64,000 nucleotides of DNA from Sipunculus nudus (Eukaryota; Annelida; Sipuncula; Golfingiida; Sipunculidae). Every line of letters starts with the position of its first letter. The stretch's first letter is position 1. This document shows positions 58,501-64,000 of the stretch, in pieces. Below the pieces are notes generated by a model. It made no database searches. It had not been told where the DNA came from and was given only the letters and a program-made list of their open reading frames with translations. The position numbers and the translations under genes are program-made. The DNA is taken from the NCBI GenBank assembly GCA_026874595.1, contig CM049311.1, forward strand, positions 57,000,453 through 57,064,452, given 5' to 3'.

Positions 58501-61318
58501 AACACAAGCTTGATGTAAACTTGATGCGACATGGTGCTTGAAAACTTGAATAAAATCTACAGTTTTTGATCAACTGGTTTCAAATATTTGGTGTTAACAG
58601 ACAAAATGCTAACAGAAACATGCTGTGAAAATTAAATCCACAATACTTACAGGAAAAAAACGTGCCATGGTCAAACTTGGGCAAAATTTAAGGTACCAAT
58701 TTTATATTTTTGCCAATATTTAAAAAAATTTAACAGATTTTGATCTAATTTTTGGTATACAATTAAATTTTGATCAATTAAAGTTGTATTACTGAAAAAA
58801 AGTCCCTACCTTTAACAATTTTGGTCTTAAGTGACCGAATATCTTTCCTGATTTTTTTTACAAAGTCCATTATGTTTGGGCCCATAACTTTTTAAAATTA
58901 AATAATACTGACTTAATTTCTGGCATGTACATAGGAACTATATAGAGGAATATTTATGGTAAATATAAAGAAAACCAGATGAGTGGTTTTGATATTAGGC
59001 AGTCCTGAAGTGTGAAAATAGATTTCTAGTAAAAAATTGAGGTCTTTCCTCAATATCTCGAAGGAACGAAGTCCTATTGACCCAATTTTCAGCATGGTAG
59101 GAGATTTTTGGGACATCTAACTGTATGGCAAATTTCAGATTCGTAAGCCCAATGGTGTTGAAACGTGCCAGTCTTACAGACGGACATCCGGAAGTCCGGA
59201 CGACGGACAATGGACCACGACTATAGCTCAGATGACTTATGGTCAGCTGAGCTAAAAATAGCAGTATATAATAATAATGATCAAGTACAAGTACCCCTTT
59301 ACACAAAATTTAAATACCATAAAGCTGCCATTCTGTGACTCAGGGGTAGGGCACAGGACTCAAAGCTGGGAGATGGTGAGTTACTCTGGTATGTGTAGCC
59401 TCCTATTCAGATAAGTCTTTGAGGTGAACTCAGTGGGAAGGGTTTTAGGGTAACTTTAAGGTAACTCTCATTTCAAGGTTTCAGCATCCAAGATGATGTC
59501 TTGAAAGGTTTTCTTCAGAAATTATATAATATAATTTTATAATGAAGTAGTGAGCATAAAACCCTTGTTATTAAGTAAACATACTGGCCTGAAATGATAT
59601 TCAAAGTCCTGTATTTCCAATTTTGAGCAATAATACACTTTGTAATCAGGTATGAATGTCCATAGCAGAACAATTTAACTGTGGTAAAAACTGCAGTTTA
59701 CATGTTATTTGTAGAGGACTAATTTGCTGTAAGTTCCACAATGTTACCTGAAAATATGATAACCCTGTACATCAATCAGTATTGATTAATAATAATAATA
59801 ATAATAATTTATTATTTATATTGCACTCATACCAGATGCACCTGCTCACAAGCACATTAAAATAATATTGTACTCAATTACTCAATGGTAGACTAGAAGC
59901 AAGCAGTGTGCTGTATTTACTATCAACAAGTGCAGAGAGTAACAAAAGAGCACATTTTAGTATATAGCAAGCCAGTGCCTGTTACATTTATTCACTGGAG
60001 AAAACTATATTTCTGCAGCTGATGCAGGTAGAATGAACCTATGAGAGCTTACCCTATCCGATGCACCATGGCGATATGTTCCACATGCCACTGTTTGCGA
60101 ACCTGACTACATATCTTTCTCATCTCGCTCATTGCCATCTCATTGTAAGCCTCATACTCAAGACGCACTACCTTCTTACCCTCAAAGTTGTTCCTTGTGG
60201 TTCCTAAAAGTAAAAATATATTTATATCAATATATATCACATCTTACAATAAATAAATGCTGTGCTACTTTCCTAACAAAGCTAGTGTTTCTGGCCCTGA
60301 ACCTCATAATACAAATGGTCAGATGACATGTGAAGCTGTTCATACAAACATCTAAACTAAAATAATTATCCATTGATTGTTTCCATCATACTTTAACTAA
60401 CTGGTTTGTCAAGTGGACAGCATGTGTGCTCATGACAAAAGTGACTAAGGTTAGGATCCTGGTACTGGTTGCATGTTTAGCACCACTTTCTCTAATTTAT
60501 TTACATGGGCCAAATGTTTGCCCACAACTTTAAATATCCAGTCTGAGAAGAACTTATACAAATCACAAATTTATACATACTGTGGTTAGCATTTTGTTTG
60601 TGAGATTCAAATCTGTGATAATCCTAAAAGATACATTACAGTGAAAAAAAAACAAAACCCTCATGAATAATACTGGCATTATAAAGGGGGACATACACGT
60701 CTTATAGTAAAAGCATATAGTGCAAGGGTATAATAAGGGTGAGAAAACAATGCAACAATGAGTCAAAAAAGGATTTAACAAATCAGGATCTTTTACTACT
60801 TAAAAACAAACATATAAGTCAGTTATAATTTCATCATGATCCTATTATGTCATATGATGATCTGCAGCATGTGACAGCTGAATTTACAACATAACATAGT
60901 CAAATACATCTGATCAAGACCTTACATTAATGGACATACTACTAACAAGGATTACATGTTAGCCTTTGTTAGGTATCATACATTTTTTAAAGTAGACTTG
61001 TTATTTTGAGGCACATGCAGAGATGTTTCCAGTCATGGCAGTAGACGGTACCACAAAATGGCATATTAGTACCTGTAATTCAGATGACACATTAATGATA
61101 AAATTTTTTGTTAGTGTGAGAGCAGCGACATGATTAAATGTGAATCATCTTTAATAGATAAACCTAGTGTGAATGTGGACCTGACTGGCTGAGAACTCTG
61201 AGCACAACAGACTTAACCCACCAATGAAGACAGACACGGCTCCTGATGTTGGTGATGTCACTTTGTCTGTGATGATGCCTACGTCCAGCACCTCCTCCTG
61301 TATCTCCACGATATCCAT
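55516..61318 (-). CDS. MOCS2: Molybdopterin synthase catalytic (large) subunit MOCS2B, 5' end beyond window
   Basis: Exons in transcript order are 61222-61318, 60053-60203, 56426-56549 and 55516-55581 (438 nt, 145 residues), with GT-AG introns and phases 1, 2, 0. Landmarks are [30 protein letters not shown] (80-83), SSPHR (97-101), [14 protein letters not shown] and the C-terminal WKENKEC. By homology to MoaE, Lys116 and Lys123, spaced seven apart, should be the active-site lysines. The enzyme transfers two sulfurs from thiocarboxylated MOCS2A to precursor Z (cPMP) to make molybdopterin. The first ATG (61316-61318) sits immediately after a good acceptor (CTTATGACAG), so at least one more exon lies upstream. 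In many animals the same locus also encodes MOCS2A from an overlapping frame; that part would lie past 64000. Candidate poly(A) signals are at 54944-54949 and 54961-54966. Confidence 0.94.
56426..56549 (-). CDS. MOCS2: MOCS2B exon, LVPIKEAS to PIWKK
   Basis: Acceptor TTCTGTAG, donor GTGAGG. Holds the [13 protein letters not shown] core and the two candidate active-site lysines. Confidence 0.96.
56720..59259 (-). mobile_element. Dispersed element with AGCTCAGCTGA hairpin and GACCCATGGGTC end, longer copy in a MOCS2B intron
   Basis: Read on the minus strand it starts with the AGCTCAGCTGAC...TCATCTGAGCT hairpin (59225-59255) and ends CAGCTGAGCGCCGTGACCCA then TGGGTCCCTTG (56720-56750), the same two ends as 3476-4451. 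Inside, a ~680-bp unit is repeated (GTGCCATGGTCAAAxTTGGG at about 57980 and 58663). A fragment of the same unit is at 8840-8940. Confidence 0.55.
59260..60052. other. Rest of MOCS2B intron between 60053 and 56549
   Basis: (TAA)n at 59787-59812. 59335-59365 (GACTCAGGGGTAGGGC) resembles an A box but no B box was found. The intron is 3.5 kb and mostly occupied by the 56720-59259 element. Confidence 0.5.
60053..60203 (-). CDS. MOCS2: MOCS2B exon, [11 protein letters not shown] to HRIG
   Basis: Acceptor TACTTTTAG, donor GTAAGC. 49 codons with split Gly codons at both ends. Contains the conserved [19 protein letters not shown] block. Confidence 0.95.
60204..61221. other. MOCS2: MOCS2B intron
   Basis: 1,018 bp, donor GTGGGT at 61221 downward and acceptor TTTTAG at 60204; AT-rich without recognised elements. 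Confidence 0.8.
61222..61318 (-). CDS. MOCS2: MOCS2B exon, first one inside the window
   Basis: Encodes [16 protein letters not shown] to AVSVFI plus one base of Gly; donor GTGGGT. The upstream border coincides with the edge of the 81-bp satellite, and its first ~33 bp resemble the satellite unit. Confidence 0.9.
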
Positions 61319-61329
61319 CTGTCATAAGA

Positions 61330-64000
61330 AAGAAAAGAGAGATTCATGGCTCTATAAGCTCACATCATAAAAACAGCAGCTCCTATATTGCCACAATATT
61401 GATCTGTTCAAAGAAAAGAGAGATTCATGGCTCTATAAGCTCACATCATAAAAACAGCAGCTCCTATATTGCTGCAATATTGATCTGTTCATAGAAAAGA
61501 GAGATTCATGGATCTATAAGCTCACATCATAAAAACAGCAGCTCCTATATTGCTGCGATATTGATCTGTTCATAGAAAAGAGAGATTCATGGATCTATAA
61601 GCTCACATCATAAAAACAGCAGCTCCTATATTGCTGCAATATTGATCTGTTCATAGAAAAGAGAGATTCATGGATCTATAAGCTCACATCATAAAAACAG
61701 CAGCTCCTATATTGCTGCAATATTGATCTGTTCATAGAAAAGAGAGATTCATGGCTCTATAAGCTCACATCATAAAAACAGCAGCTCCTATATTGCCACA
61801 ATATTGATCTGTTCATAGAAAAGAGAGATTCATGGCTCTATAAGCTCACATCATAAAAACAGCAGCTCCTATATTGCCACAATATTGATCTGTTCATAGA
61901 AAAGAGAGATTCATGGCACTATAAGCTCACATCATAAAAACAGCAGCTCCTATATTGCCACAATATTGATCTGTTCATAGAAAAGAGAGATTCATGGATC
62001 TATAAGCTCACATCATAAAAACAGCAGCTCCTATATTGCTGCAATATTGATCTGTTCATAGAAAAGAGAGATTCATGGCTCTATAAGCTCACATCATAAA
62101 AACAGCAGCTCCTATATTGCTGCAATATTGATCTGTTCATAGAAAAGAGAGATTCATGGCTCTATAAGCTCACATCATAAAAACAGCAGCTCCTATATTG
62201 CTGCAATATTGATCTGTTCATAGAAAAGAGAGATTCATGGATCTATAAGCTCACATCATAAAAACAGCAGCTCCTATATTGCCACAATATTGATCTGTTC
62301 ATAGATAAGAGAGATTCATGGATCTATAAGCTCACATCATAAAAACAGCAGCTCCTATATTGCCACAATATTGATCTGTTCATAGAAAAGAGAGATTCAT
62401 GGATCTATAAGCTCACATCATAAAAACAGCAGTTCCTATATTGCCACAATATTGATCTGTTCATAGAAAAGAGAGATTCATGGATCTATAAGCTCACATC
62501 ATAAAAACAGCAGCTCCTATATTGCCACAATATTGATCTGTTCATAGAAAAGAGAGATTCATGGATCTATAAGCTCACATCATAAAAACAGCAGCTCCTA
62601 TATTGCCACAATATTGATCTGTTCATAGAAAAGAGAGATTCATGGATCTATAAGCTCACATCATAAAAACAGCAGCTCCTATATTGCTGCAATATTGATC
62701 TGTTCATAGAAAAGAGAGATTCATGGATCTATAAGCTCACATCATAAAAACAGCAGCTCCTATATTGCCACAATATTGATCTGTTCATAGAAAAGAGAGA
62801 TTCATGGATCTATAAGCTCACATCATAAAAACAGCAGCTCCTATATTGCCACAATATTGATCTGTTCATAGAAAAGAGAGATTCATGGATCTATAAGCTC
62901 ACATCATAAAAACAGCAGCTCCTATATTGCTGCAATATTGATCTGTTCATAGAAAAGAGAGATTCATGGTTCTATAAGCTCACATCATAAAAACAGCAGC
63001 TCCTATATTGCTGCAATATTGATCTGTTCATAGAAAAGAGAGATTCATGGATCTATAAGCTCACATCATAAAAACAGCAGCTCCTATATTGCTGCAATAT
63101 TGATCTGTTCATAGAAAAGAGAGATTCATGGATCTATAAGCTCACATCATAAAAACAGCAGCTCCTATATTGCTGCGATATTGATCTGTTCATAGAAAAG
63201 AGAGATTCATGGATCTATAAGCTCACATCATAAAAACAGCAGCTCCTATATTGCTGCGATATTGATCTGTTCATAGAAAAGAGAGATTCATGGATCTATA
63301 AGCTCACATCATAAAAACAGCAGCTCCTATATTGCTGCAATATTGATCTGTTCATAGAAAAGAGAGATTCATGGATCTATAAGCTCACATCATAAAAACA
63401 GCACCTCCTATACTGCTGTAATATTGATCTGTTATACACAGAAAAGAGAGATTCATGGATCTATAAGCTCACATCATAAAAACAGCAGCTCCTATATTGC
63501 CACAATATTGATCTGTTCATAGAAAAGAGAGATTCATGGCTCTATAAGCTCACATCATAAAAACAGCACCTCCTATATTGCTGCAATATTGATAATTTCT
63601 TAGAAAAGATATATTCATGGATCTATAAGCTCACAATCATAAAAACAGCACCTCCTATACTGCTGTAATATTGATCTGTTATACACAGAAAAGAGAGATT
63701 CATGGATCTATAAGCTCACATCATAAAAACAGCAGCTCCTATATTGCCACAATATTGATCTGTTCATAGAAAAGAGAGATTCATGGCTCTATAAGCTCAC
63801 ATCATAAAAAAAGCACCTCCTATATTGCTGCAATATTGATAATTTCTTAGAAAAGATATATTCATGGATCTATAAGCTCACAATCATAAAAACAGCACCT
63901 CCTATACTGCTGTAATATTGATCTGTTATACACAGAAAAGAGAGATTCATGGATCTATAAGCTCACATCTTAAAAACAGCACCTCCTATATTGCTGCAAT
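61330..64000. repeat. 81-bp satellite array, about 33 copies, continuing past the window edge
   Basis: Unit of 81 bp (for example GAGATTCATGG at 61501 and 61582) containing AAAAGAGAGATTCATGG, CTATAAGCTCACATCATAAA, CAGCAGCTCCTATATTG and ATATTGATCTGTT. Two main variants differ at GCCACAAT/GCTGCAAT and GGCTCT/GGATCT. The array starts at the MOCS2B acceptor. On the minus strand each unit keeps a pyrimidine tract and CAG like that acceptor, and a GTGAGC donor-like hexamer. Confidence 0.95.
63395..64000. repeat. 247-bp higher-order repeat at the array's right side
   Basis: GCACCTCCTATACTGCTGTA followed by a TATACACAG insertion recurs at 63401, 63648 and 63895, exactly 247 bp apart, so three diverged 81-mers now repeat as a block. 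Confidence 0.85.

Noticed and set aside
59335-59400. tRNA or SINE head from an A-box-like GACTCAGGGGTAGGGC
   Set aside because: No B box at the expected distance.
61330-64000. CRISPR-like direct repeats
   Set aside because: Whole 81-bp units repeat without unique spacers, and the host is a eukaryote; this is a satellite.

Overview
The window is animal nuclear DNA, AT-rich and dense in repeats, with intron-split genes. A secreted, Cys-rich tyrosinase together with several families of mobile elements built around ~140-150 bp tandem cores (a structure known from bivalve Helitron-like/'pearl'-type elements) points to a mollusc, most likely a bivalve. That identification is an inference from gene and repeat content.

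Three genes can be reconstructed exon by exon, all on the minus strand, with reading phase and GT-AG sites agreeing at every junction. (1) VBP1 (prefoldin subunit 3) has six coding exons between 10139 and 28242, 184 residues. Its first exon (28186-28242) lies 14.7 kb from the second, so most of the left part of the window is its intron 1. (2) A secreted tyrosinase has two coding exons (47004-47446 and 44033-44888), 432 residues, with all six copper-binding histidines. (3) MOCS2B (molybdopterin synthase large subunit) has four coding exons between 55516 and 61318; its 5' part lies beyond the right edge. A 106-residue Cys-containing ORF with a signal-like N-terminus (42673-42993) is a weaker candidate gene.

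Layout. 1-10.1 kb: diverged repeat blocks downstream of VBP1, including a tandem array rich in TGACCT nuclear-receptor half-sites (4.55-6.3 kb). 10.1-28.2 kb: VBP1, whose introns hold a ~144 bp array (intron 2), two related Helitron-like elements with GGTGGCGCCACC palindromes (16.3-17.8 and 18.9-20.6 kb), two tRNA-derived SINE-like copies, a hAT-like terminal-inverted-repeat element (22.2-24.2 kb) and a complete Merlin DNA transposon (25182-27847) with an 8-bp target duplication and a transposase broken by one stop codon. 28.3-30.0 kb: a long-inverted-repeat (MULE-like/foldback) element with a 9-bp target duplication, inserted about 48 bp upstream of the VBP1 start codon. 32.9-41.5 kb: three copies of a ~3 kb element, two head-to-tail and a third inverted and truncated, making a 5.6 kb imperfect palindrome. 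42.6-47.5 kb: candidate secreted peptide and tyrosinase. 48-55 kb: repeat debris, a 55-bp minisatellite and a ~430-bp tandem repeat. 55.5-61.3 kb: MOCS2B. 61.3-64 kb: an 81-bp satellite (about 33 copies, running off the edge) whose unit is recognisably related to the splice acceptor and first bases of the adjoining MOCS2B exon.

The three genes have unrelated roles (cytosolic chaperone, extracellular phenol oxidase, molybdenum cofactor synthesis) and no shared pathway is implied. The notable content is the interplay of repeats with genes: a transposon in a promoter, transposons enlarging an intron, and a satellite related to an exon boundary.
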